The translations under genes and the position numbers were made by a program. Below, piece after piece: positions 32,141 to 44,500 of a stretch of 64,000 nt of DNA. The notes beneath the pieces were generated by a model. The model did no database searches and was not told the origin of the DNA. It saw only the letters and a list, made by a program, of their open reading frames with translations. The stretch covers positions 3,678,501-3,742,500 of the forward strand of contig JAMJFZ010001133.1 of the NCBI GenBank assembly GCA_026225945.1, given 5' to 3'. Positions within the stretch are counted from its first letter, which is position 1. The number at the start of each line of letters is the position of its first letter. Origin of the DNA: Cricetomys ansorgei (Eukaryota; Chordata; Mammalia; Rodentia; Nesomyidae).

Positions 32141-32670
32141 TGTAGAGCTTTTCAATATTTAAAATTATTTTATATATGCGTCTGAATGTTTATCATATGA
32201 AAGCTTCTGTTCTAGCTTCACTAGGCTGGGAAACCACAGGAGTCATACTCTTGTCTCATTTATCGGTTTCTAGAATAGCATCTAAAAACAGAGAGAAAAT
32301 ATAAGGATGTGTACTTAGTGCATGAATAGGTACAATGATGAGTCAGAAAAATATTCATTTGAGAATATCTGAATTTTTAGATTCACAAAGGCTTAGTTTT
32401 GTAATCATCCCAGCAAGAATCTGTAGGATTTTGCTACTGTCTTTTACCCTCAATTTAGGGAAAGAGAAAGGAAGGAAGGAAAGAAATAAATCTTTCCGAC
32501 TCTTGCTGGCAGCCTTGATAGAGAGAGAAGAAGAGAGAAAGGAAGAAATCTTCACAGCCCTTTTAGGCTGTCTATGCTTGGAGAGCAGGAGCTGACAGTG
32601 AGCCAGACTAGGGTCTCAGCACACTATCCTTGAACCCAATTTCTCGAACTGATGTTCTTCTAAGTAGTAA
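32141..32670. other. Unique DNA, purine-rich patches
   Basis: Purine-rich stretches at 32460-32490 and 32515-32550 (GAAGGAAGG, GAGAGAGAAG). No exon seen; overlapping frames on both strands are compositional. Confidence 0.5.
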
Positions 32671-32671
32671 C

Positions 32672-32741
32672 AAATGAACCAACTACTAATGAACCAACCA
32701 ACTAACCAACCATCCAACTAACCAACCAACCAACCAACAAC
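32672..32741. repeat. (AACC)n microsatellite
   Basis: About 70 bp of AACC/AACT units with interruptions. Confidence 0.9.
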
Positions 32742-33778
32742 TCTCCATGACTCTCAGGGCATCAGCCGTTATATACTCTAAACAAAAGTTCCTAGAAATC
32801 CAGGAAGCACACAATCATAAGGACAAGCAACAGGTGGCAAAACACCTTCACATAACCAAATTATATCTACCAGCAACAAATAGTCCAAATTGAATTCATA
32901 ATCACCTACCTCACCTGGGATAGGAACAGAAGCATAGTCCAAACACCATTTTGCATTTTCAAAAAATCAGAATAACAAAATTTCTTCCAAATGTCCCACT
33001 TCAATAATCCCCAAGATACTGTAGTACTTTGTGTTTAGATCCATCTTCCCTCAGGCTCATGGATATCATGCCCAGATACTTCTAGTGATAGCAGGTTCCC
33101 TAGCCCACAAGATAAACTATGCAATGTAAATGTCCAACATTGGGAGTACTTTGGGTTTCTAGGACATGGTTGCTCAGACTGAAGTGAAATGTGAATGCTA
33201 TTTTAGTCTATATCTATGGATGAGACTGCATGTTGTCAACATAGCTGCCCACAGCACTAATAATCATATGATAAACATTCTAATATTCACTATGATATCT
33301 GAAGAATGTTAAAATACATTCACAGTGACCACTCTTTATTATTTTATATATTCCCTTTTGGAAACATCTACTATTTTGACTATATGGGAGCTGTAGGATT
33401 TGTGGTTAATACATTTGAATATATAGGCCTGCTACTAAATATTTTACAGCTGGATCTCTGAATGCAGAACCAAGCTGAATGTTGGTTGACATGTTGGTTT
33501 ACTTTAATGAATAAGATGAAAGAGAAATAGCAAAGACCTCGGTAGGAATGCTATTCATTTGTCAATGACAAGAGTAATTACTTTCCTGAATTAGATAAAA
33601 GTTTTTGAACACTAGACATATTTTTTGTTTTATTTGAAAGGAATTGCTAAAAGAACATACATCCTTTTAAGTTTAATTACAATGCAACAACTAGGGACAA
33701 AGAAAGGATTTAAGCTTAATATGTTTCTAAACATTATTTTATTTCACTTCTTAATTTTAAGTAATCCACAGAGTGTGG
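32742..33778. other. Unique DNA, no gene seen
   Basis: The block at 32750-33200 is even in composition and could be an unrecognised old repeat. Nothing named. Confidence 0.4.
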
Positions 33779-33804
33779 TATGTGTGTGTGTGTGTGTGTG
33801 TGTG
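33779..33804. repeat. (TG)n microsatellite
   Basis: About 13 TG units. Confidence 0.95.
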
Positions 33805-35815
33805 CATAGACACATAAGCTTGAAAGAACATACATACACATTTGTATGCATCAGTTTCTGATTTCCTTGGCATATTTGGTTTTACCTGGTCAAAGTCAAG
33901 ATGCTAATCTGCTGTAATTAGAAGAGGTACACAGAATCATACATTAACAAAGCATGCCAATCAAACAGGTATGATTAAGATAAGTAACTTCAAGGGAAAT
34001 AAATAATAATACATAAAAGGTCCAAATCTTGAGGTCATCAAGTTGTATGTCTGACTTATCATTTCACAAAACATTTCAATACTTTCTGTGTTTTAAAAAT
34101 ATATCTTAACTATAAGTTTATACAACCTGATTTCTTTAATGGGTGGTTCATGAAATTGTTGGAAGCTACCCAGCCCATCTTTATAATCTTGTAGGAGCAA
34201 GGTCTTGCATACTACGCTTGACTGACTATATCAACAATTACAATTCATACTTTAATGAAGCACTTTTCTTAGTATTATGCACTAGTCATTATTTTAGCTT
34301 TGAGTAACTGTATGATGGATATAGGGAAGGCATTATTCTTTCAGTAATGAATCTATTTCCCTTTATGTAGGTAGAGGCTCTTCCATTTCAACATGGGATT
34401 CCACATAAGATAAGGATATATCTGATTATATTTGATTAAATTTCTGGTTGTTTTTAGTATATGTAGAGGACAGGGCCACTCAGACTTGATCATCAATCTA
34501 CACATGTAGAATGGGGAAAATGGTTAAGTGTTTGAAAACTTTGATCTTACTCAAAAACCCCATGAGAATCCTTGTCTTAGTGAAGTGGTATGAACTAATG
34601 GGCAAGCATTTACATTTCTTTGTCCTGCCCTGGACTTGAACCAGGCTCAGACAATAACTTTGAGGTGATATCTTATTGTGTGTTTACTTATTATGGTCTA
34701 GGATAGTGTGTCACACAAATTTTAAGCCTATTTTAATAAGCATTTAAGCATTCATATTTGTTTTGGTTTTTATTATGGTTCAGAGTTATTTATTTATTCT
34801 CCTCTTTTTGACAGGTTCCAGCTTTTTACATTTCTCCTCATTGATTCTCACATAGTGTGCTTTTCTAGGCATACCAGATTGTCTTCTCATTTGGACACAG
34901 GTAGGTTTTTCTTTGGCTGTGTTCTTTTTCTGATTATTTTTTTTTTCAATGCCTTTAAGGAAGCTATTTTGGCTCATGGAGTGTTTACAATGCTCAACGC
35001 ACATATTAATTTTCTTGGCATGAACTTTTCCCTTAACTTGTTTCTTTAGAACAATGCCAGGACTGGCACCAATTTGTAGCTACTTCCAGCTTCTGTGGTA
35101 ACATTTGTCAGGCTTTCCTGTGTAAACAGACCTCTATCTCCTCCACATTTTCACCTTTCTCAGAGATTAACATACATGCTGCCAAAGAAAGAAATCCATG
35201 TTTTCTGAAAAGGAGATAAATAAATCAAGTGTTGTTTTTCATTTTCTTTGTCTTCATTATTTTGCTTAATTACTGGAAGAAGGTTCTGGTAGAAAGATTC
35301 ACTTGAACCTTTGTAAAAAGCAGGGCTCCGCCCTCTCTACCCCTGGAGATGATGAATAAAGCCACCATGACTCCTTCCACAGAAAATCACTGACCTGTGC
35401 TTCTAACATACTTCTCTGTACCAGTGACCAAAATTTATTAGTCTGCCTGGATAACTTATAACCACCACAAGAAGAAGCATAGAATGAGAAGAAGAAGTAA
35501 AGAAAGTAACAGTTTCTTTCCACCAAAGCCTACAGAAACAGATATAGCCCACTTCTAGAATGGAGGTATCCACCTTGCTGTAGGAAGCCCTGCTCTTCCT
35601 CATAGCTGCATCAGCACGTGGTCATTCTAAACTGAGACAATTTTGAGTGGAATCTCCAAATAAAGTGTAGAAAAAGAAAGTCAGCCACACAGAGGAAAGC
35701 CTATGAGATGCTGAGAATTTCTGTCTAAAACTGAACTTTATTGTCCCTTGAACATCAGCTGGTCCTGTTGACTCAGGGCTTTCACTCCTTCAGGATGGAA
35801 CAAATTGAAACTGTG
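33805..35815. other. Unique AT-rich DNA, no gene seen
   Basis: About 2 kb with no recognised repeat. Frames up to 78 codons without motifs. A possible degenerate MIR near 34270-34400 is too weak to call. Confidence 0.45.
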
Positions 35816-36540
35816 GTATTAACAATTCTCTTTGCATTTTAATTAAAAAATGCTACATGTTTAAATGGTTAAAAGAAAAGCCAGATATAAGCAGGTATGT
35901 TTTTATAGCTCATAGCTTTCCTTGGGGCATATTCTGTTCATCATTCCTGTTATTTGTTCTCTCTGGTCTGCAGTTTTGAACAATTCACTGCTGAGATCCC
36001 AGGGTTAAGTAGTGTGGGAAGTCATTTCAGCTTAAGCAAGTTATGTTTTGGATGATGGCTCAGAATTCTAGAAGAAACTGAAACTTAGAATTGTGCTTAA
36101 TTGGTTTTAACCCTTCAGCATATTGTGTTGAACTATATTGGGTAATAAAGTAGACTGTTACACTGTGCAGATGTTAACACATAAAATCCTTTAAATGCAA
36201 AGCACTTGTCACTCCATCAACTCTATTCAAATTGTCAGAGATGTATCAGCCAACCCTAACTCCCCTCTGCGGGTAATCTGGAGCCAGCCTGCTGTTTAAT
36301 AACCAGCATTTAACAAGAAGTAACATGTAGATGTGGTGTGTGGTTTAAAACATTGTGTTAAGCGTCATTAAAACTCAGTCTCCTAAGAACCTTATTAAAA
36401 GAGTTATTTCCTTGCTATAATAAAACATTTCTCTGTGACTGTTTTGATCTAGCTGCTAACAATACAAACAAAATGCCTCTTAATTTAGCATCCCACTAGA
36501 GGGCCATTGTGACTGTGAAACTGTAAAGGCAGGGAGAAAA
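35816..36540. promoter_or_regulatory. Candidate conserved enhancer block
   Basis: About 720 bp of repeat-free sequence with many homeodomain, POU and SOX-like words. AACAAT (35821) precedes CTTTGCAT (35830-35837), which runs straight into the palindrome TTTAATTAAA (35838-35847). Further words include 'tttaaatgcaaagcacttg' near 36195, 'ctgtttaataaccagcattt' near 36292 and 'gcgtcattaaaac' near 36363. Composition shifts little and no reading frame is kept. This style is common in developmental enhancers, but function is inferred and unverified. Confidence 0.3.
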
Positions 36541-36572
36541 AAAACAAAAACAAAAAAAAAACAACCCCAAAC
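36538..36572. repeat. Poly-A/(CAAA) tract
   Basis: A-rich 35-bp run with C interruptions; no SINE body next to it. Confidence 0.85.
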
Positions 36573-37550
36573 CACCCTTGCCAAATCCCCAGTAATCAGT
36601 GAAACACTAGGAGGCTTTGGGTTTCAGATTTATTTTTACAGTGTTTTTGCTTCTTTTACGCTCTGTGTGTTATTATTTGGGACCATTTCTTTGTTCATGA
36701 CTGGAAGGGAAAGTTGATGATGACTTAGAAATAAGCCCTGGTTCGAGGAGTCAGCATTTTCTAGTTGTGGAATGAGTTAGTGAAGATCTCAAGCAAGTGC
36801 CTAGATGGAATTTCCAAAGAATTCATGTAGCCTTGATCCTAACATTTATTTGAAAAGAAAATAAATTTTGCTTACACCACAATTAGCCTAAAATCCTTTC
36901 ATCCTGCTATTAGTTGAGAAAACAGATGTATAATTATATTAATTAATGGAGATAATAATTCAAATCTTCTATAACAGAAGTGTAAGGCAACCTAGCTCAG
37001 TTTTAGAGCTTCCTCCTTAGAAAATGCGTTAAGTCAGTTTCTCCTGCACTGCTATTCCCAGCACTTAACAGACAGCTTCAGAACTAATGGTATGGACAAA
37101 CCAGGACAATGTTTTGATAGAGGATGCTAAAGAGTTAGACTTAGGAAAATCTCACTGAGATTTTTTGAAACCTCAAATTACTTCTCTAACCTGCATGATT
37201 TAAAGCAAATAAAAAGTATTCAGTTTGAGAATTCTTGTCATCCTCTTTCATTGAAACAAGACTAAAATGCAGATACAAAATATAATATTTATTCAGTTCA
37301 TGTTAGCTATAAGACTAGGATAAGTCAAGACTAAGGCTTCTACTTTCATGAATACTTTTTATTCAAATGTTGAAGGAGGAAGAATTTGTACCATACATCT
37401 TTACAAGTTAATTGCATTTTTACTAAAATATAAAGAATTGAGAAACAGAGGTCTTGAGATACAAAGCTTATTAACTATTTTGAATCAATGAGTCGTGATT
37501 TTGTTGGATTACAAATACCTAAGTAGTTGCTTGTTAAATCATACACATTT
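36573..37550. other. Unique AT-rich DNA, no gene seen
   Basis: Includes an AT-rich homeodomain-like stretch 'attaattaatggagataa' near 36940. No repeat or exon recognised. Confidence 0.45.
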
Positions 37551-37558
37551 TTGTAATG
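37551..37558. repeat. Target-site duplication, left (B1)
   Basis: TTGTAATG, repeated exactly at 37733-37740 around a minus-strand B1. Confidence 0.65.
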
Positions 37559-37732
37559 ATTTTGTTTGTTTGTTTGTTTTGTTTTTTGTTTTTTTGAGAC
37601 AGGGCTTCTCTGTTGTAATTCTAGCTGTCCTACAACACTCTGTAGACCAGGTGGTCCTTGAACTCAGAGAGATCTGCCTGTCTCTGTCTCTCAAGTGTTG
37701 GAATTAAAGGAGTGTGCCACCACTGCATGACA
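37559..37732 (-). mobile_element. B1 SINE, minus strand
   Basis: A (TTTG)n/T-rich tail at 37559-37592, then 'tttgagacagggcttctctg', 'ctgtagaccaggtggtcctt', 'gaactcagagagatctgcct', 'ttggaattaaaggagtgtgc' and 'caccactgcatgac'. This is the complete reversed B1 monomer, less diverged than the other B1 copies here. Eight-base target duplications flank it. Confidence 0.9.
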
Positions 37733-37740
37733 TTGTAATG
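37733..37740. repeat. Target-site duplication, right (B1)
   Basis: TTGTAATG, identical to 37551-37558. Confidence 0.65.
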
Positions 37741-38198
37741 GTGTTTTAATAATGAGCACTAACTCTTTTTATATTATATGGTAGTATAAATACATGAATG
37801 ACACTTCTGTAAATATTCTCTGGAAAACTTAGATTGAACAGTTTCTTTCAATGTATCATGATTATGTGAACAACATTCAAGAAAGGAAGAAACCCAAACA
37901 TAAGCGTTTCTGTAATACATTCTCCAAAAAAGTCAAGGAAAGGACCCATTAAAGCTTCATTGGTGAACCATGTATTTCTTACCCACTTCTGTGTGGGAGT
38001 GATCATGGTGACCAGTAGCATAGCTACTTGGAAAACTGAACTCCTTGCCTGAGGAGTGGCACCTCGGGAATGTACCTAGTGCCCATTAGAAGAAGCTGAT
38101 GTGTTTTCATTCTTTCTCTTATCTCTGAACAGTGAGAGTGTGGATTCACTACCCATCTTTCTACCACATTAAATTCACTCAGGGCCCAATGAAATCTG
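37741..38198. other. Unique DNA, no gene seen
   Basis: Nothing recognised. Confidence 0.45.
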
Positions 38199-38199
38199 C

Positions 38200-38300
38200 C
38201 AGCCAATTCCCAGGAGGACCTCTGGGGACAGAGCCATTAGTGAAATGCACAATTTAATTAGCGTATAGTGTGTGAAGTCTGTTCAGAGTAGTGGGATATG
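38200..38300. promoter_or_regulatory. Short homeodomain-motif block
   Basis: Unique sequence with 'agccattagtgaaatgcac' followed by 'aatttaattagcgtat' (TAATTAG core with a CpG) within 40 bp. This resembles homeodomain/POU site clusters. Inference only. Confidence 0.2.
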
Positions 38301-38774
38301 AGATCTTACCCACAACCAGCTGTGGTTTCCTTTTGAAATACCTCCGAGTCATGTCCCCCTGTGACATTCTCTTGTATGCCACTTTGCAGGTACAATGTTC
38401 AACAACAATTTAGAGATGTCACATGACAGATTATCTTGGTAGGAAATATTTCCTTTAAAGTCAACTTGTAAGCATGATCTTGTCTTTTGGAATGTACAGA
38501 GTCAATATAAATTGAGTCATTGAGCTTTATCTCTTATAAATAAAGCCTCACATCCTGATTACGATAATTTTCCAAAATGGAAAAGTTTACAATATAAATT
38601 TTCTTTTCAGGTACTGATATGCACTTAACAAGAGGCCTCCATGCTAAAATTTGAATTTTCATTTACTACAAACAAAATATTGAAATGTATTCTGAAAGGG
38701 TATGTTGGCATTACAGATCTAAAGTTACAAAGATAAAGATTTTGCTGTCAAAATCGTTACATAAATAGAGTTGA
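38301..38774. other. Unique AT-rich DNA, no gene seen
   Basis: Nothing recognised. Confidence 0.45.
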
Positions 38775-38777
38775 GGG

Positions 38778-38935
38778 ATGACTAGAATATACACTGATCA
38801 TGCATAGGATGCTAGCTTAATTCCCAGCATCCAAGTCAGGTAACCTGTAACCACCTGTAACTCCAGCTCCAGAAGAAATGGTACCTTTTGCTTCCTTGAA
38901 CACCAGCATACAAGTGCACAATATCCACATGCAGG
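38778..38935 (+). mobile_element. B2 SINE, diverged
   Basis: 'cataggatgctagcttaatt', 'cccagcatccaagtcaggta', 'accacctgtaactccagctc', 'cagaagaaatggtacc' and 'gcacaatatccacatgcagg' match the B2 body in sense order. The tRNA-like head is degraded and no clear A tail or target duplication is left. Confidence 0.65.
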
Positions 38936-41450
38936 GGCACAGATATAGTTTCAATTAACAGAATGAACCTTTAGAAGAGAATTACATAAATGCCAAGGGA
39001 ATTTGAGAAATGCGAAGGGAAGGGATTGCACAGAAATAATACTTCTGTTCACACCAAAAATTCTTTTTACTCAGTGTGACTTTAAATGAGAAGATATCTT
39101 TTAGGTAGAAGCAACAGCGTGCATAGCAAATGTACAATGACAGAGTTTTGGAGGAGCTTAGGATGCTGGTCACCCTAGTTCAGAATGTTGGAGAGTTAAA
39201 TGCTACAGATGGAGGATAAATGTTGGTGAATTTTCAGGTCTACAGCATGTAAAAAAGTATATGTGGTCAAAGTGATTACTATTTTCAGCTATCATGAATG
39301 ATGGGAAATGAAATTTTAGCAGTCCTGGGGTATATAATTTGACTATGGATTTGAATTTTTGCATGGCAGCCTACTTGAGTATAAGTTACATTGAAGGGTA
39401 GAATATGACTCTCGTAGTCCAGTAAAATGGTGACAAATGTCCAAACCAGTGTACCCTAAGTCAAGAAAAGTATGAAGACAGCCATTGGAGATACAGTGAA
39501 GAGAGTTCCTAACACTTAAGAACTGATTAAATGAACTACACAGAGTGAAGGATAAAGATACCTGGAATGGTTGGCTTGAGCTTCATGTTCCATCAATAAT
39601 CGCCTGTATCCCAAAGCAGATTTAATAAATGCCCTGAATCCTTCCTTCTAAATTCTCTGTTTTGCTTTTTAAACAAAATACGGGCAATCACTCCCTGGCT
39701 TTCAGGGGTGAATCTTGTTTGGTGGCACCTTACACATGGGTTCATCATTTATTTCTCTCTTAGCTTAAGCCACAAACCTCTTTCTAAGTTTAAATCATTT
39801 TTTTTTTTCCCTAATCATACCTCAGGATTGCTAAAAACTGTTCCGTTGTCTTATGTTCATCTTCTGGAATCTCTTTACTCCTCTTCATTCCCAGTGTCAT
39901 GGATATCTACTGAAGTAATTTTTCTTTGGTCTCCTATTCTCTTTTCAAACATTGATGTCCAATGCCCCTTTAGACAAACAGCTACATACAATGGAAATCT
40001 TTCATACTGATCATTGAACTTTAATCCCTCTAGTCCTTGAAAGTCAAATTTTATACCATGCTCTACCTCTTATACCCATACTGTACCTATGCTTTAGTTA
40101 TACTGGCCTTAGTTTCTTCAATGACTTGACTGTTTTTTTTTTAATTCTGAAATGATTAATTTACCAAACTCTTAACACAAAAATATTCTTGCTCACCTCA
40201 GCTTACATATCATGTTACCAAAGAAGTTTACGAACCCAGTAGATTTGAGTCAGAATCTAGAAATGCATTTTTCTAATGTGTGAGACTGTTTGATATATCC
40301 TTATATAAATAGTCTTAAGACCATGCAAGTGTGTAAAATTAGAGAATAACAATTCAGAGTAAGGATGGTCCTAGGAGAAGGAATAAAACTGAGTGCAGGA
40401 AAACATAATTAGCAGTTAAGGATTTGTGGAGCTTGTTTGTTACCTGCATCAGATGTAAAGAAGTTTAAAGGCCCCAAGACAAGAGCACTGAAGTAGAGAA
40501 CAATAGGGTCAATGTGGAGCAAAGTCAGCTATGAATGTGCAGAAGATCAGTGGAGAATGATAATAGGCTGCTTGCAAGATCATTAAAGATGGAATACTTT
40601 TTGAAGAACATTGTGATGCAAAAATACCTGAATATAATGATATAGTTGCTAGCAGAATGAGGGGCAGGTATTGGCTTTATGTAATATGGGAAAATAAGCC
40701 CAGTAGCTAGGCATGTGAATTAATGCATGGAAGAAAGTAGTAGAGAGAAAAGAAATTAAAACTCTGTAATATTTGTAGGAAATGATGAATGAAATGATGA
40801 GAATGGATTTTTTTAATCTAAATTGAGAATTTCAATTATAATCAATACATGATGAAAAACAGGCAATAATCTCCATATGGCTAGGTAATAGTATTTATCT
40901 ACTACCACTGAATTTCTTGCATTGAAAGGATGAAAAGTTGCCATGTCTTAGCACAGAGAGTAGAGACAGAGTGATTTTATTGTTAGTGTTAGAAGCTGCC
41001 AGCTATGCCTATAGGCTAAATCTTGTTCCAAAGTTGTTTTTGCAATGATCTTGATCTGTGAAAAATTTTCAAGGTTGAAAATTATCACAAGGAGAGTAAC
41101 ATTTACATTAGCTGCTTTATAGTAAGTCACACTCACTAAATCTTTCCATTTGTGAGCTCATTTAACTTTTACAATAGTTCTGTAAAATAGATGAGGAAAT
41201 GAAAGTTTCTAGGTGTCTGTTGATTTTTTTTTTTCTGTTCCCCTCCCAGTTGATAGCTAAGCCATTGGCAGCTCCATTTGCATATGAGAGGCTCACCATG
41301 AGACCTCAATGGTAGGTGGTTTAGGTGGTCTGTGGTCATATTGTCATTGACTGGGGCCAAAGTCCTAGAGGAGCCTTTTCAGCATGGGGAGTGGTCTCAC
41401 AGGGAATAGAGGAAGACACCTAATTAGGAGAGGAGCCTAGCCCTTGGCCT
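38936..41450. other. Unique DNA, no gene seen
   Basis: No firm repeat. Possible L2-like words near 40020-40110 and a MIR-like phrase at 41145-41205 ('acaatagttctgtaaaatag', 'atgaggaaatgaaag'). The 100-codon frame at 39708-40010 carries no motif. Confidence 0.45.
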
Positions 41451-41452
41451 TT

Positions 41453-41516
41453 CAGCTGCAGTGGTCAGATAAGCATCAGCCAGGCCACATTCCTTGAAGA
41501 GGCAGGATCTTATCAG
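41453..41516 (+). promoter_or_regulatory. E-box/GATA composite and second GATA site
   Basis: CAGCTG at 41453-41458 is followed after 8 bp by AGATAAG (41467-41473), the CTG-N8-AGATAA arrangement known for TAL1/GATA1 complexes in blood cells. CTTATCAG at 41509-41516 supplies an opposite-strand GATA site 35 bp on. An ETS-like GAGGAAGA lies upstream at 41410-41417. The surrounding 41380-41620 is unique and less AT-rich. Binding and cell type are inferred. Confidence 0.35.
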
Positions 41517-41520
41517 TGGC

Positions 41521-44500
41521 ATGCTGTGAAGCACAGCAGCATTGAGGCTAGCTAGGATTTGTCAGAGTAGGAAAGGGGAGCAGTCCAATGCCTTCCTCTC
41601 TCAGGGTAAGAATTCCAGGGTTCAAAGCACACTTCAACCCAATTTTAGTGTTAGGACAGCCCCACAGATGTCTTAATCTATTAGACAAAGGTCATATAGC
41701 CAATGAGTAGGTAAAAGACCATACCAGAATCCAGGAAGTGTTACTGCAGGAAACATGCTTCTCAGCTACTGCCTATATGAGCACTTACCCAAACACAGTG
41801 AGGGAGGGAAAGAAAAATCTGTTTTGGTGAATCTTGGGAGAGTCACTTGTTCCTTATTCCAGGAAGCAAAAGAAGGTTTTGAGAGAGCATGCTTCCATTG
41901 TAACAGCATGATGTCACAGAAATAATTTTGAATCTCAATCAAATAGAATCTCCCAACAAGAGGCATTCTACTGTTCACAGTAGTACACCTGTATTGTAAT
42001 TATACTTTGTTATTATACTTTAATTATAACAATTGATAACATGTAGATATTTGTTGTTGTCTCCTTTTATATAAATACTTTCATAGTATCCTAGAATTCC
42101 TATCTTGGCCCCATAAACTACATATTCACTAGATGGTCCTTCAAAGGAAACATTTGGTGACCTGTAGCTTAGGGAAGTAAGCTGCAAGTTATTCACAATT
42201 TAAACTGAGAAAAAGCAGTGCATAAGCCACTGACTATTGTTACTATCAGATAAAACCAACTTAGCATTTTTCCACTCTAAGTATTTAAGCTATTTTTCTC
42301 TAACTCCTAGTTTCTCACTCACGGGAGGAACCAAACCAGAAAGAGTCCCTGTGCAGGGAGCTTTTTCTTTCCACAGGAGTTTGTCCATGGGGAAGTGCAT
42401 CTGCTCTTGCTGTTTGAGGTTTCCTTGTTAGCTTGTTCCTCTCCAACAACCAACATCAATTGTCCTTTGTGCATACATGCACTTCATTTCTGACAAATTT
42501 CACCAGATGTTAGCTGTGTTTCTGAGAACAGAAGATGGGCAGGATCCAAAATCCTAGGGAAGTTATCTCCTGCCAGAGCTCACCTGAATTCTGTGGGGAA
42601 ACACACGCAAAGCACAATCCAATGTAAATCATCTCACTTTGACAAGTTCAATGTGGATTAAATATTTTCTCTGCGACTCCAGACATGGAATTTGTATGAG
42701 ATATGGAGGAGAAGAAAGATATTTTTATTGTCTCTAAAATGAGAGTTATGCCATCCTTTTTAGATTATGCTTTGTTTCTGCCCATCTACAGGTCAAACAA
42801 AGAGTGAATTGATGTGATTTATACAAATGCCTGCCTTAAACTAAACCAACTAACTCCTGTTCTAAACATAGAGCATGCCAAGGAGTGGCAGTTTTATAGA
42901 TCCTGTCATCTGGAGAGGAATGGTCTAAGGATACAGGTAGCCAAAAAGGAGTTCCCAGAAGGAACCGAGAGAATAATTGGCTAAAATCATCACTTCATTT
43001 TCTTCTTACAGGTCTCTACACAGGTCTTTATAAGCTGACCTTGAAGACAGAGGGTACCAGATCAAAAACAGTCAAGAATGGGCCTGTAGTGAGGTTACGA
43101 TGTCTGAGAAATGCCCATCATTACTGTTACTTCTTTTTCCAAAACACTGTCAATAAATATTCTTACTGTGCTTTATAATTTCCCCTTAATTTGGATATAT
43201 AATACAGAAAGTGAAACTCTCTAGTGTTTTCCAATGATCAATGGGCTAGTACTCTAGAGTTATAGAAAGTAAAAAAGAGTCAGAGCAAGGGATTGCTGTT
43301 TCAAAGGACACAAAACATAGGTCGATTAAATAAACAGGAATCACAAATAAAGCATTGTTCTTCTTTGTTCTCATTTCTGCAACAGATGGTTGAGTGAAAA
43401 GCTCCTACAAGCACAGAATACTGATTTAATAATGGAATATTATCTGTGTAGCTTATTTAGAATATGTAATTAGGTTTAATCCTTTGTTATGTGGTCAGAT
43501 ATCTAAAAACAAACAAACAAAAAAATAGCAGCTTAAGTTTAATGTCAGTCCAGAAGCATTCATAGCCTTTCAAACTTAGACTTACCAATTCCTGTGTAGC
43601 ATATATAGTAAGTAAAAAATTGCCCAGCATTACTTATTTCTAGGAAAATAGACAAGATCCAGATCAGAGAGCTGTGATTGTAACAACAACAAAATAAAGT
43701 GATCATAAATTTTCAGTGTGTATTAGGGTGAACGTAATAAACGTATAACCCCAAGTACTAATCTAAAATTTACGTATGAATAGAAATTGTAATAATAATG
43801 TTATAAGAATTCAGAAATCCTGGTCAGAATAAGAAATGAAAGAGAAAGAAATAAAAACAAACCCAAATGACATGCTTTGATTCTGTTTGGGAATGTTGCA
43901 GATTCTTAGGAGAATAAGTTAGTTGAAAAATCAATTCAGTCTGTCATTTATCTTAAAGATGATTCTATACACTAAAAGTCAGTCATTAGTAGAAAAGAAC
44001 TCCTTCTTTAAGAACTTCACCATGACCATTAAATTATGTATTCTGCAATGAGATCAAATAAGACCTATCCAGATTTTGGCTAACTAAATTATCATAAGTA
44101 AATCTCTTCATAAACTTTTTTTTTTAATTTTTACAAACTGCTGTTAAATGCAATTATTTTTATTTGCCATGTCATACTCTTTTGTTGTTGTTTGCTCAAG
44201 TCAGTTATTCTAGTTTATACTACTTTTCTATGCGAATACTACCATCTGGTGTAATGATAACAATTTCAATGAATGTAGAATGATAGAAAACTTTGTTGTA
44301 TATCATAAGAGGTTTTCCTAACTGGCTGACAATGGTTAACAGAGTTAGTCTGGTTGTATTTAGCCATACAATTATTTTTCAAATCCTGGCTAATGTATAT
44401 ATCTTAATATTTATATACAACTTTATAATCAAAGAAAGAACATAGGCCTGGTGAAAAAAAAAAAAGAAATGATACATTCACGATTCTTATCTGCAAAAAT

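Noticed and set aside
33200..33460. Faint L1-like phrases
   Set aside because: Only a few short words matched and their order was uncertain.
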